64,000 nucleotides of DNA from Legionella bozemanae (GCF_001648595.1 NZ_LBAW01000013.1:1-64000), one strand, 5' to 3'; counted from the first letter of the stretch, positions 19,476 through 31,496 are shown. Numbers and translations are program-made. The notes: generated from the letters alone by a model not told the origin.

Positions 19476-19961
19476 GAAATTTCTTACATGCTGTTGCTCT
19501 ATCTGCGCAATGACAACGGACATCAAAATACTATACTGTAACTCAAAGGGATGACACGGATTTGTCTGACAGGAAGTCAAACTAAGGGACCAGTACATAG
19601 GACGTACTTCGCTGCAAGGATGCAGCACACTACACACTCAATATATACCTACAACGCATTGTTATTTATCAATTATATCGCCTAACCATAAGCCACGTTT
19701 TTAAGCAAATGGGCATTGTTCCTGAGTAACAGATAGCCCCCTTCATTGAGTATTTATTACCTTCTCATTATTTCAAAATTGGATTTAAGATTTATTGCAG
19801 AACCATGGGTTTTTTCCTATTTTAGCGAGTATACGTTCTGCAATACCTCAAAAAACCGTATCAGAATTCGTAGGAAAGAATGCAAATGAAAGCATTGTGA
19901 CCGCCGCACGTCGCTACCGCATCAATGTGTACTATTAAATTCTCCAAATTCAGGTTATTTT
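19476..19961. other. Intergenic gap, 486 bases, between convergent genes
   Basis: The gap separates aguA from the leftward unknown gene at 19962. I see no T-tract terminator, RNA gene or reading frame with coding character. The composition suggests decayed sequence, but nothing can be named. Confidence 0.35.
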
Positions 19962-21119
19962 TTATATCGAACTTACGTGAGCTAGTACAAGCCCGCATGT
20001 ATGATCATATGCTTCCTGCGCTGTGTCTGATAAGTGCCTGATTTCAGATAAAGTATCTGCAGGTAACGTTTTTAGATAAGCCAAAATTTTTATTCGCTCT
20101 TCTGCAGGGCGTTTATCGGCAGAACGAGCTATCATTTCCAAATTATCTTTTCTACCTATTTTGAATTGCATAAACATCTGCGCTTTACATTGACTTATAC
20201 TGGTAACTCCATCGCCCGACAAACACGCAGTAGAAGGGGTGGTCAAAACTGCATCCATAATGCCGCCATCTTTTGTTCGCATTAAGGCAGTATTTACGTG
20301 CGTTGGGTCCACATTAGTCGTTAAACCAATAATATAAGGCCCAGTCAAGGTAGCATCGTCATGAATAGCGCCAGGAGCAATCACAAGCCCCCAACCATAG
20401 CTGACTTTAATAGAAACGATTGCATATTCATTCTCTTTGACTTTCCTTGCAACCGTATAGGATCCGCCACAAGATGGATGCAGTGGTATGGCCAGATGAG
20501 GGAAATCATTGTGCGTTTCCAGATAAACTCCACCACCCTTTGGGGTTTTAATATACTTGTCGAAATACTGGGCATGGACATCATAACGAAATAACATTAA
20601 ATCGTGACTCGTTCCAAAATCAATTGAGGTGGATTCAGTTAAATGCACTAACTTCACGCCATATGCTGCTAAAAACTCGTCTGAGGCATAAAGGGCATTA
20701 ATAACCGGTATACTCAATGAATCACTTGATGGCATTTGTATGGTCCCAAACCCTCCAAATGCATTGGAACTCCCATCCGTAGCGCTCGCAGGCATTTCAT
20801 ATTGGGTAAACCATTGTGCATTAAACAACGCTTCTTTTAATGTAACGCGAAGTGCTGGTCTTTTTGCAGGAGGTAAATCTTGAGCCGGTAAATTTGTAGC
20901 ATCAATTAATTTAAACTGACCTGAATTTCCTTTTTGTGGTTCGAGTACTTGATGCAATGCACGGGCAACCATTCCCTCTGTACCATCATCTAATTTTCGG
21001 TTAACAATAGCACCACGTGCAGAGTTCTCATATTTCAGAATTTGGTCCTTGCTAAGACTACTCGCATCGATACAATGCGTTCCAGCTTCTAAAGCAGCAC
21101 ATATTTTTTTCGTCGACAT
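19962..21119 (-). CDS. Unknown 385-residue protein, possible cupin-like core
   Basis: A soluble protein without signal peptide or membrane segments. I do not recognise the family. A region at about residues 205-270 (THNDFPHLAIPLHP, then GSYTVARKV and VIAPGAIHDD) has His spacing and beta-strand character reminiscent of a cupin or double-stranded beta-helix, with no firm motif. There is no obvious E-block at the C-terminus (AHVSSI). The upstream sequence at 21163-21179 resembles a PmrA box, so virulence-linked regulation is possible. The coding call rests on length and lack of competing frames. Confidence 0.65.
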   Translation of the reverse strand: MSTKKICAALEAGTHCIDASSLSKDQILKYENSARGAIVNRKLDDGTEGMVARALHQVLEPQKGNSGQFKLIDATNLPAQDLPPAKRPALRVTLKEALFNAQWFTQYEMPASATDGSSNAFGGFGTIQMPSSDSLSIPVINALYASDEFLAAYGVKLVHLTESTSIDFGTSHDLMLFRYDVHAQYFDKYIKTPKGGGVYLETHNDFPHLAIPLHPSCGGSYTVARKVKENEYAIVSIKVSYGWGLVIAPGAIHDDATLTGPYIIGLTTNVDPTHVNTALMRTKDGGIMDAVLTTPSTACLSGDGVTSISQCKAQMFMQFKIGRKDNLEMIARSADKRPAEERIKILAYLKTLPADTLSEIRHLSDTAQEAYDHTCGLVLAHVSSI

Positions 21120-21162
21120 ATTGGTATATTTTTAAACATTTTGCATATTTTAATAAATAAAA

Positions 21163-21179
21163 CTTAAGAAAATATTAAT
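21163..21179 (-). promoter_or_regulatory. Possible PmrA box
   Basis: On the leftward strand ATTAAT-N5-CTTAAG fits the PmrA/BasR direct-repeat pattern YTTAAK-N5-YTTAAK at all but the first base. A -10-like TAAAAT lies about 10 bases downstream, so the box would overlap -35, as in PmrA-activated promoters. The target would be the 385-residue unknown gene. Confidence 0.4.
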
Positions 21180-21235
21180 GAACTGAGATGCACTCGCAAC
21201 GAGATAAGGCGATTTTTTTACGGTGTTAACCCAGG

Positions 21236-21254
21236 CATGTATAATGGATACATG
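21236..21254 (+). promoter_or_regulatory. Dyad enclosing a TATAAT (possible operator/promoter)
   Basis: CATGTAT-AATGG-ATACATG is a perfect 7-bp inverted repeat. A TATAAT hexamer (21240-21245) lies within it, and GTTAACC occurs on both sides. There is no good -35. It would drive the short frame at 21275. Confidence 0.35.
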
Positions 21255-21274
21255 TTAACCAACAAGAAAAAAGC

Positions 21275-21382
21275 ATGAATCAAAGCAATTCTCTTATTAG
21301 CAAAGGCCTGTTTTTACGTCGCACTACAGACGGTTTAATAAATGAAACGATAAATTATTTTTCAGTTAGTTCAATAACTTAA
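21275..21382 (+). CDS. Possible 35-residue small protein or gene remnant
   Basis: ATG to TAA gives a 35-residue peptide starting MNQSNSLISKGLFLRR and ending VSSIT. It follows the TATAAT/dyad by about 30 bases but has only a weak A-rich ribosome binding site. It could be a leader peptide, a small protein, or the 5' stub of a lost gene. Confidence 0.25.
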   Translation: MNQSNSLISKGLFLRRTTDGLINETINYFSVSSIT

Positions 21383-21422
21383 TGATTAATGTATTTCATT
21401 TCATGGAAACTTTCGACATATC

Positions 21423-21504
21423 CCAATAAACTCTTGCAAAAAAGATAGGGTCTGTAATATGGTTGCATAACTATGCGCCTAGTTTAATTAAAAGGATGAA
21501 TTTT
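21423..21504 (+). repeat. Conserved leader, copy 2 of 2
   Basis: Nearly identical to 5085-5166, including GGTCTGTAATATGGTTGC and the AAAGGA ribosome binding site at 21491-21496. The match continues into the coding region, so the two loci are a duplication. Confidence 0.75.
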
Positions 21505-22752
21505 ATGCGTCGCGTGCAACAACTACCTTTATATTTTTTTCTTTTTTTTATCGTTCCTATTCAATCTCTATGGGCACTCGGGTCATCCAAAACTGTTGAA
21601 AAAGCCCAATTAACCATCAGCACCGGTAAAAATGGTGTCATTTGCTCCAAGTCATTGCAAAACTGCATGATTCAAGTGAGCCAACTTCAATGCTTGCCAA
21701 GCCCAGGTACTGTTATCATTACGAATAACTCCAGAGTTCCCGCAAACAATATTCAGGCCTCTTCGACAAACGGTTTTTTTTCCCTTTATGTCCTACAAAA
21801 TAATAGTTGCCCAACCTCGTTGTTACCCGGTAGAAGTTGTGCCATTTCCTTTTTTACCAATACCTCAATTGCTTTTTTCATACCTAGTGTTATGGTTAAA
21901 GGAACCAATACCAACGCCACCTTCTTTGACATGCAGGCCATACAATGCGCTCCTGCACAAACTACCATTAGTGCTCCAACGAACGCGGTTATTCCTACCA
22001 ATGATTCAGTTGGTGTTGATATTACTGTAAATAATCTTACCAGTACCCCAGCGTTAAATGTCAGGCTCAATTTGCCTGCTTTCTGGAGCAATGTCACCAG
22101 CAGCACGTGTGCTGTTATTCCAGCAAACGGCTCATGTGTCATACATATCGCATCTACAGCATTAACTCCTTTCGCTCCTCAGGGAGGTATATTAGTTACT
22201 GGTGATAACGTGATCTCACCTCCTGCAATCGCCTTAGCTTTTTCTATCAATAATTTCTTAATCTATTCTGTATCACCTCCCTTTGCTAATGTCATCGCAG
22301 ATACTGATTTTTCTGCTGTTCCTTGGAGCACAGTCAATATGAACATACCTGGAATTACGGAAGCCTCTACAAATCCTCCCGATAATTGTAATGGTGCCAC
22401 TAATGGATTCTGTAATACCCAGGAAATAACAAGTTTTGATCCCATGGCTATTGCCGCCGGTAACTGCTATTTTGAATCACTTCCTATGGCTGCTTGGTAT
22501 CTACCTTCTATTTGCGAACTGGGTACTTCAGGTAGTGCGGGTTGCCCTGCTAATGCCTCAACAATTTTTAACTTATTTAGTTTAGGATTTACTGCAGGAT
22601 TATCTGGGCAGTATTGGAGTTCTACTGAATCCAGCGCTAATCCCGCTAATAATGCATGGTTTCTGAATTTTTCTAATCAGGGTCTTCAAGGAATTACTAG
22701 TAAAGGAAGCTCATTGAATGTTCGCTGTGTCCGTTCAATTTTACTAAGTTAA
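21505..22752 (+). CDS. Secreted modular protein, paralog of 5167-6786
   Basis: A 415-residue exported protein. The signal peptide and first module (roughly 130 residues) are close to identical to the protein at 5167, sharing for example the run TNTSIAFFI. It has two Ig-like modules rather than three, lacking the one that contains SPQSIAVTN in the other copy. It ends in the same Lcl/DUF1566-like domain: AWYLPSICELG, QYWSSTESS, NNAW, NVRCVRSI. The start ATG at 21505 has AAAGGA 8 bases upstream. The C-terminal domains differ more than the N-terminal ones, suggesting diverged binding specificity. Confidence 0.75.
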   Translation: MRRVQQLPLYFFLFFIVPIQSLWALGSSKTVEKAQLTISTGKNGVICSKSLQNCMIQVSQLQCLPSPGTVIITNNSRVPANNIQASSTNGFFSLYVLQNNSCPTSLLPGRSCAISFFTNTSIAFFIPSVMVKGTNTNATFFDMQAIQCAPAQTTISAPTNAVIPTNDSVGVDITVNNLTSTPALNVRLNLPAFWSNVTSSTCAVIPANGSCVIHIASTALTPFAPQGGILVTGDNVISPPAIALAFSINNFLIYSVSPPFANVIADTDFSAVPWSTVNMNIPGITEASTNPPDNCNGATNGFCNTQEITSFDPMAIAAGNCYFESLPMAAWYLPSICELGTSGSAGCPANASTIFNLFSLGFTAGLSGQYWSSTESSANPANNAWFLNFSNQGLQGITSKGSSLNVRCVRSILLS

Positions 22753-22762
22753 GAAAAATAAA

Positions 22763-22802
22763 AGGCCTGCTAGAAATAGAAACCGATGAAAACGGCAGGC
22801 CT
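22763..22802. terminator. Possible hairpin after the modular secreted gene
   Basis: AGGCCTGC and GCAGGCCT pair across a 24-base loop, 11 bases after the stop codon. There is no T-tract. It is the only transcript-end signal in this gap before gyrB. Confidence 0.3.
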
Positions 22803-23027
22803 GATTGAGCAACTGTTTACTTGAATGGCTGGGTTGAGCGTAAATTGTGAGAAGATTTTTCTAAGCAGGTGTAGCCTACATCAATGTGTGAGCAGAGAAA
22901 TTTTCTCACAAAATGAGAAAAATGCAGCCGCTCCCTGATTGAGGCTGAACAGGTATATATAAAATAGATTTGGAAGTTATGCAGATGTCGCGTGATCACT
23001 AAAATAATAGGATCACGCAAGAAATTT

Positions 23028-25872
<2,845 letters not shown>

Positions 25873-25888
25873 TGTTTCACGTGAAACA
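25873..25888. promoter_or_regulatory. parS: parS centromere site 1
   Basis: A perfect 16-bp palindrome, TGTTTCACGTGAAACA, identical to the canonical chromosomal ParB-binding sequence. It abuts the end of recF (stop at 25889). ParB loads here to segregate the origin region. Confidence 0.95.
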
Positions 25889-26956
25889 TTATTTCTGCTT
25901 TAAAGTACCTTCAATAATTTGATAAATGAAATGTTCTTGACTGGATATAGCAGAAATAAACTGAGATGGGTCGGTAGTGGACGTAATAACATATTGACCT
26001 TTTCTTTTCGCCAAATATTCCATTAGTTTTATTTGATGTTCTTCATCTAGCTCAGCAGGCAAATCATCAATCAAGTACAAACAATCCTGCTGAAGTAAAT
26101 TTGCCTGCGCCAATCGTAAGGAAATCAAAATTATCTTTTGTTGACCACGTGACAAAATCTGTTTGGCTTTATTTTGATTTATTTCAATCACAATATCAGC
26201 TTGATGGGCTCCAAATTGTGTGTATGTTTTTTGCAGATCACTGGTAAAGCACTCAGATAAAATGTCTTCTAATTCTTTACCAGAGTTTTTTTTATCCCAG
26301 CCCTTATAATACGTTATCTTACAGTCAAGGTGACTTAATTCACTTAAAACAGTAATAAACATTTGCTCCCATTGCTTAAAATATTCTTCTCTGAGTAAAT
26401 GAAGTTGAGTTGCAAGCTGACTTAATTGCTTATCCCAGGGAATAAACTGTACGTGTGACGCATGCTGTTTCAAAAGTGCATTGCGTTGTTTAAGGACTCT
26501 TCTATATTCTTTCCATAAAGCATGATAATTATGTTTCACGTGAAACAATCCCCAGTCCAATAAACTACGTCGTTCCGATGGACCCGCATCAATGATTTGA
26601 AAAATATCAGCATAAAAAATCTGACAAGGTAAAGCATAAGCCAGTTGGCTGGTAGTAGAGCAAAATTGATTGTTCAGCTTAATTTGAGTTGGTTCAGAAT
26701 AAGATTTTTGAATGCTGATCGTCTCCTCCAGCTGAGAACGAGCAAATACAGTTAAAGAGGGTTGTTCATATGAAATAATTGGCGAGATTTCACGAGATCG
26801 AAAAGAATGGCCACAACTTAAAAGATAGAGTCCTTCAAGGATAGAAGTTTTGCCGCTTCCATTTGGCCCAAATATAAAATTAAATCGAGGGCTTAACCCA
26901 AGATGTACCGATGAAATATTTCGCAAGTGATGAATTTTTAATTCGGAAAGGATCAT
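25889..26956 (-). CDS. recF: DNA replication and repair protein RecF
   Basis: A 355-residue SMC-like ATPase that loads RecA at ssDNA gaps with RecO and RecR. Walker A is FGPNGSGKTS near residues 30-39. The ABC signature lies in LSRGQQKIILI and Walker B in YLIDDLPAELD. The start codon overlaps the dnaN stop as ATGA, so the two are translationally coupled. A parS site lies within its coding sequence at codons 137-142. Confidence 0.97.
   Translation of the reverse strand: MILSELKIHHLRNISSVHLGLSPRFNFIFGPNGSGKTSILEGLYLLSCGHSFRSREISPIISYEQPSLTVFARSQLEETISIQKSYSEPTQIKLNNQFCSTTSQLAYALPCQIFYADIFQIIDAGPSERRSLLDWGLFHVKHNYHALWKEYRRVLKQRNALLKQHASHVQFIPWDKQLSQLATQLHLLREEYFKQWEQMFITVLSELSHLDCKITYYKGWDKKNSGKELEDILSECFTSDLQKTYTQFGAHQADIVIEINQNKAKQILSRGQQKIILISLRLAQANLLQQDCLYLIDDLPAELDEEHQIKLMEYLAKRKGQYVITSTTDPSQFISAISSQEHFIYQIIEGTLKQK
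26532..26547. promoter_or_regulatory. parS: parS centromere site 2, inside recF
   Basis: A second exact copy of TGTTTCACGTGAAACA, 659 bases from site 1 and inside the recF reading frame, where it encodes part of LFHVKHN. Two exact 16-mers so close together cannot be chance. Confidence 0.95.
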
Positions 26957-28056
26957 ATTTTCATGGGCATAATAATATATTGATAATTATCATCATCTAA
27001 TGACTCAATTAAAATACTGCTATCCGTATTCGATAAGGACAAGCGAATTGTTCCCTCCCCAAAGTGCGAAAGCACATCAAGTAAGTAAGTTGCATTCAAA
27101 CCAATTTTTAATTCATCACCCTGAGTCTCAGCAGTTAGAGATTCAACAGCCTCCTCCTGCTCGTTATTGTTGGCAATTAAAGTAAGCAGACCAGGTTGTA
27201 AATGAAGCATAACCGCTCTCGACTTTTCATGAGCTAAAATAACAATCCGCGATAAAGAACGCTTAAAAACAGAACAGTCGATAATAATCTGTTTATCTTG
27301 ATTTTTTGGAATCGCCTTGGAATAAGGAGGAAAACGCGCCTCAATTAATTTCGATAAAAATATAAACTGACGAGATACTAATTTAAAATGTGATTTACCT
27401 GCTGCCAATAAAACTTCTTCATCATCAATACCATTAAGAAGTCGTAACAATTCCTGAATTCCCTTTTTAGGCAATAACAATTTTTTCTCGCTGGTGTTAG
27501 AACACGGATGACGACAAATCGCCATTCGATGTCCATCAGTTGCAACTGCAGAAATAAGATTCGGTTCAAAATCAAGAAACAAGCCATTGAGGAAAACACG
27601 TACATCGTGTTGCGCCATGGCAAAATGAGTTGATTGCAACAACTTTAATAAAACCAAGCGAGGAACAGTTAACTCAACTTCATTACATTCATCTTCACTT
27701 AAAGGATAACTCTCTGCAGGTAAAGTCGTTAACTTAAATGAACTACGCCCTTGTTTAATGGTTAAAAGCCCATTATCAACGATAACATTTGGATTGGTTT
27801 CATCATCTAAAGAGCGAATAATATCGATAAATTTCTTTGCAGGTACGGTAATACTGCCAGAATGCTGCCCAGATTCGCAAGCAACTTGCGCAGAAATTTC
27901 AATTTCTAAATCGGTAGCAGTTATATTCAACAAATCATCCGCTAACTTAAAATAAAAATTTGACAAAATAGCTAAAGATTGTTTTTTGTCTACAGCACCT
28001 GCCACTGTTAGCAAAGGAGCAAGTAAATCTTCTTTTTTAATAGTGAATTCAAACAA
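26953..28056 (-). CDS. dnaN: DNA polymerase III beta subunit (sliding clamp)
   Basis: A 367-residue clamp that tethers the replicative polymerase. The protein has the three-domain beta-clamp layout, beginning [16 protein letters not shown], with TDLEIEI and the C-terminal YIIMPMKI. The length is the family norm. It lies between dnaA and recF in the standard order and overlaps recF by 4 bases. Confidence 0.98.
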   Translation of the reverse strand: MFEFTIKKEDLLAPLLTVAGAVDKKQSLAILSNFYFKLADDLLNITATDLEIEISAQVACESGQHSGSITVPAKKFIDIIRSLDDETNPNVIVDNGLLTIKQGRSSFKLTTLPAESYPLSEDECNEVELTVPRLVLLKLLQSTHFAMAQHDVRVFLNGLFLDFEPNLISAVATDGHRMAICRHPCSNTSEKKLLLPKKGIQELLRLLNGIDDEEVLLAAGKSHFKLVSRQFIFLSKLIEARFPPYSKAIPKNQDKQIIIDCSVFKRSLSRIVILAHEKSRAVMLHLQPGLLTLIANNNEQEEAVESLTAETQGDELKIGLNATYLLDVLSHFGEGTIRLSLSNTDSSILIESLDDDNYQYIIMPMKI

Positions 28057-28228
28057 GATAGAACTCCATATGAACTTTAAGAATAAAATAACAAATAAAT
28101 CGCTTCATCTAATTCATGTACAACATGGCTACCCTAGCGGAATGATTTATTAATAGACAAAACTAAAAAACTATCTTCCCAGAATAAACATATGGGTTAA
28201 TAAGGCGTATTACACTATTTTTACAGCA

Positions 28229-29611
28229 CTAAGAAGATAAAATACGCATTAAATTTTTATAATCCTCGGCAAAATCACTGTCATCCTGAATCAATTCCTT
28301 AACCTTCCTGCATGCGTGAATAACCGTTGTATGATCACGGCCGCCAAAATGATCACCAATTTCAGGCAAACTGTGATTCGTTAACTCTTTACTTAAGGCC
28401 ATAGCCATTTGTCGAGGTCGAGCAATAGAACGACTGCGTCTTTTTGATAAAATATCAGCCACTTTGACTTTATAGTACTCAGCAACAGTTTTTTGAATAT
28501 TTTCTATAGTGACTAATTTATCTTGCAGCGCTAAAAGATCACGCAACGCTTCATGAACAAACTCGATAGTAATTGGCTTACCTGTAAAATGTGCATTAGC
28601 AATAACTCTGCGTAATGCGCCTTCAAGTTCTCTTACGTTAGAGCGAATACGTTTTGCGATAAAAAATGCAACCTCATAAGGCAATTCGATATTCGATTGT
28701 TCTGCCTTACTAATTAAAATAGCAACTCGCGTTTCCAACTCAGGAGGCTCAACAGCAACGGTTAGTCCCCAGCCAAATCGGGATTTCAAACGTTCTTCCA
28801 TGCCTTCAATTTCTTTTGGATAACGATCACTGGTTAAAATAATTTGCTGCTGTCCTTCCAATAAAGCGTTAAAGGTATGGAAAAACTCTTCTTGTGATCT
28901 ATCCTTACCAGCAAAAAACTGTATATCATCAATAAGCAATGCATTTAAGGAGCGGTAAAAGCGTTTAAATTCATTAATTGAATTCGTCTGGATCGCTTTA
29001 ACCATATCGGCAACAAAACGTTCAGAATGCAAATAAAGTATTTTAGCATCAGGATTATTCTTTAAGATGGCATTTCCAATAGCATGCATCAGATGCGTTT
29101 TTCCTAAACCTACCCCACCATAAATAAATAAAGGATTGTAGGCATCGCCGGGTCGTTCAGCCACTTGCATTGAAGCCGCACGAGCAAGTTGGTTGGAGTT
29201 ACCCTCAACAAAGCTTTCAAAAATAAATTTTTTATTTAAGTGGCTGCTCTTATAATCAACAGCCTTTTTCGGTAAAGCCTTACTTGCATTAGAACTGACT
29301 GAAGGAGATGTATTCACTTCAGAAGAAAATGAACCAGAAGAACTTGAATCTGAGTCTGTGCTGGAAGTTTTACTGCCAATTTCAATGGAAATTGATTTAA
29401 TCTCGTCACCACAAAACTGCTTAATCAACTCTTCGATTCGAGAAAAGAAATGCTTTTTAACCCAGTCAACAACAAATCGATTAGGTGCAAATAAAATGAA
29501 ACGCTGCTCATCTGTATGAGCCTGTAAAGGGCGCAACCAGGTATTAAATTGTTGCGCAGAATATTCATCTTGTAAGAGACCTAAACATTTTTGCCAAACA
29601 GATGCTGACAC
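28229..29611 (-). CDS. dnaA: Chromosomal replication initiator DnaA
   Basis: A 460-residue AAA+ initiator. Domain I is residues 1-80 ([11 protein letters not shown]), the Ser-rich linker domain II about 81-125, the AAA+ domain III has Walker A GGVGLGKT at 165-172 and Walker [10 protein letters not shown], and domain IV ends with the DnaA signature [15 protein letters not shown]. The start is the GTG at 29611: GAGGAG lies 7 bases upstream, and the resulting N-terminus [13 protein letters not shown] matches Legionella DnaA as I recall it. Upstream in-frame ATG and TTG codons overlap this ribosome binding site. Two DnaA boxes lie about 200 bases upstream, consistent with autoregulation. Confidence 0.98.
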   Translation of the reverse strand: MSASVWQKCLGLLQDEYSAQQFNTWLRPLQAHTDEQRFILFAPNRFVVDWVKKHFFSRIEELIKQFCGDEIKSISIEIGSKTSSTDSDSSSSGSFSSEVNTSPSVSSNASKALPKKAVDYKSSHLNKKFIFESFVEGNSNQLARAASMQVAERPGDAYNPLFIYGGVGLGKTHLMHAIGNAILKNNPDAKILYLHSERFVADMVKAIQTNSINEFKRFYRSLNALLIDDIQFFAGKDRSQEEFFHTFNALLEGQQQIILTSDRYPKEIEGMEERLKSRFGWGLTVAVEPPELETRVAILISKAEQSNIELPYEVAFFIAKRIRSNVRELEGALRRVIANAHFTGKPITIEFVHEALRDLLALQDKLVTIENIQKTVAEYYKVKVADILSKRRSRSIARPRQMAMALSKELTNHSLPEIGDHFGGRDHTTVIHACRKVKELIQDDSDFAEDYKNLMRILSS

Positions 29612-29815
29612 AACATAACTCCTCATCAAAGAAGGGTGGTAAAAAGAGTATAAAACTAATTAGCCACAGCATTTAAATATGCCACTGAAAGTACCTGGAC
29701 AGCAAGATAATTAAGTATGAAATTAACTTTGCATGAAGTGAAAAAGTAGAATTTCTTCGATTCACCAAGGTGCTGCTGCAGGCAAATTATACTCAGGCTT
29801 TTGGATAAAGAAAAG

Positions 29816-29840
29816 TTATCCACAAAAAAAGTGTGGATAT
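29816..29840. promoter_or_regulatory. Pair of DnaA boxes upstream of dnaA
   Basis: TTATCCACA at 29816-29824 is a perfect DnaA box. TGTGGATAT at 29832-29840 is its inverse with one mismatch. They face each other 7 bases apart in the dnaA upstream region. They may serve autoregulation of dnaA or form part of a split origin. Confidence 0.8.
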
Positions 29841-29876
29841 TTTTAAAAACACCACACAAATTACCCGAGAATCTAT

Positions 29877-30890
29877 TTAAAATAAAGGCATCAATGGTTC
29901 ACTAGGAAACACATTTAAAGTACCATTAATTAGAACAGGATGAGATAGATTTTCATTAAAAAAAGATAATCTGAATTTGTTTCCATGTAAATTTTTAAAA
30001 TATGGACTAGCAAAGATGCGTTGTTCAATAGGAGCAGCTTCCCATTCCCTTTCATTTTGAACGCTTAAAGACATAGCAGCACTATATAATGTCGTTTTAA
30101 GATTACGCTCCATAGTCGCTTTACTCAATTGTTGATGCATATTTTTCATCAACAGATTGAGCTGTGTCTTTTTAAAATCTACAATTGACTCAGTAAATGC
30201 TTCATAAGCTAAGGCAGTGCCGCTGATTAATGCAAATAATAAAACCCCACATCCTAATAGAGGAAATGCTGCAAAACTGGAACATATTCCCATACCCGTT
30301 AATAAACCCGAAACTCCAGCACAGCACCCAGCAATAGAACCAAAAGTTCCTACAAAAGCAAAAAAAGCAGGAATCATTTTTTTTGAGGCAGGTACTGATT
30401 GTTGTGATACTTCATCAGCAATATTTTTTAATATATTTTTATTATTAGGAATGCATTGATTCAATTCATATTCTTTTTTAAGAAGTAATAAAATTTGATA
30501 CAAAGGTGAATTTGTATCTACATGTTCTATTTTATCAAGATCCATAATGAGTATTCGTTTAAATAATTCATTAAAGTCTTCAACATTCTTTCCATATAAA
30601 AAGTAATTATTAATACTCTTTATATATTCGTTAATGTCAGTTAATAATTTTTGTTGATTTTTATGAAATTGATTTTGAAAAAGTTGTTCACTATTTTTCT
30701 GTTCTTGATAGGAAAAATAAAAAATAAGACTACTCACTGAAAAAAATAAAGTGATGGCAAGAATCCCTAAGGATAAAGAAAAAAAACTGGCGATAGTCCC
30801 GCCCAGTGCTGCGAATAAAATCCCAAACAATGGCCACGCAACGCCGGATCCCGAACCAATTCCATTTAAAACTGATTTTAAAAAAACCAT
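29877..30890 (-). CDS. Unknown membrane protein inserted between dnaA and rpmH
   Basis: A 337-residue protein with two hydrophobic hairpins (about residues 15-34 and 38-60; 173-200 and 202-228) separated by a Lys/Glu/Asn-rich helical segment of about 110 residues. The Gly/Ala/Cys-rich second hairpin (GSIAGCCAGVSGLLTGMG) has small-residue packing motifs. The start is the ATG at 30890 with AGGA 7 bases upstream; a longer frame to 30995 lacks a site. I do not recognise the family. Two paired membrane hairpins with coiled flanks occur in Legionella membrane effectors, but nothing here proves translocation. Its position in the origin region is unusual. Confidence 0.7.
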   Translation of the reverse strand: MVFLKSVLNGIGSGSGVAWPLFGILFAALGGTIASFFSLSLGILAITLFFSVSSLIFYFSYQEQKNSEQLFQNQFHKNQQKLLTDINEYIKSINNYFLYGKNVEDFNELFKRILIMDLDKIEHVDTNSPLYQILLLLKKEYELNQCIPNNKNILKNIADEVSQQSVPASKKMIPAFFAFVGTFGSIAGCCAGVSGLLTGMGICSSFAAFPLLGCGVLLFALISGTALAYEAFTESIVDFKKTQLNLLMKNMHQQLSKATMERNLKTTLYSAAMSLSVQNEREWEAAPIEQRIFASPYFKNLHGNKFRLSFFNENLSHPVLINGTLNVFPSEPLMPLF

Positions 30891-31496
30891 AATTATTCCT
30901 AAGCAATCTAAAATCATTGTACGTAGAGAGACGCAAATGATTCGTATTTGTTCTCTAAAAAAACATATCTTTTCTGTAAAAGCAGCACAAATCAATAAAA
31001 CTAAAGCTAAAACTTTAAATTAAGAAACCGAGAAATACTGATAAAATTTTTTAAAAATCGTAGTTCTGTATTTCATGACATAGACTATCCTCAAGCTTCA
31101 TTTTTAATCAGTACCAGCAAAAAAAAGTTCAGCAAATCAAGAAATGCATGAAAAAAATATCTAAGAACAAAATAAAACGATTAAATTTAAATCATCTTGG
31201 ATCAAGTTAACTATGAATAAATGGGATCAAATATAGGGAATAAGATGATGATAAAGCAATGAATAAATCAAAACACAAAGATACATACAAATAGATCACA
31301 GGGTAAAAAAGAGCTTACGAACAAAGTTATTTATTAATTAACTTATTGATTTCAAATAAAATAAAATAGTTATCAACAAGAGATAACTGACACAATAACA
31401 ACAAAAAATTAAAAAATATAAAATGATATAGTTATTAACAGGTGAGAAATTTAGGTGTAAAAAAGAAAATAGACAAAAAATAATCAGATCACAAAA
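30891..31496. other. Probable oriC region
   Basis: An A+T-rich stretch of about 600 bases between the leftward gene at 29877 and rpmH, at the switch of gene orientation. It has DnaA-box-like motifs, each one mismatch from TTATNCACA: TTATCAACA at 31370-31378 and TTATTAACA at 31432-31440, both preceded by ATAG. There are four GATC sites (31200, 31225, 31294, 31487). No gene is seen. An exact TTATCCACA is not in this stretch; the nearest is at 29816, so the functional origin could be split around the intervening gene. Confidence 0.6.

Noticed and set aside
30751..31023. Rightward 90-residue frame opposite the membrane-protein gene
   Set aside because: It is antisense to hydrophobic coding sequence, which generates Lys/Pro-rich artefacts; no start signal.
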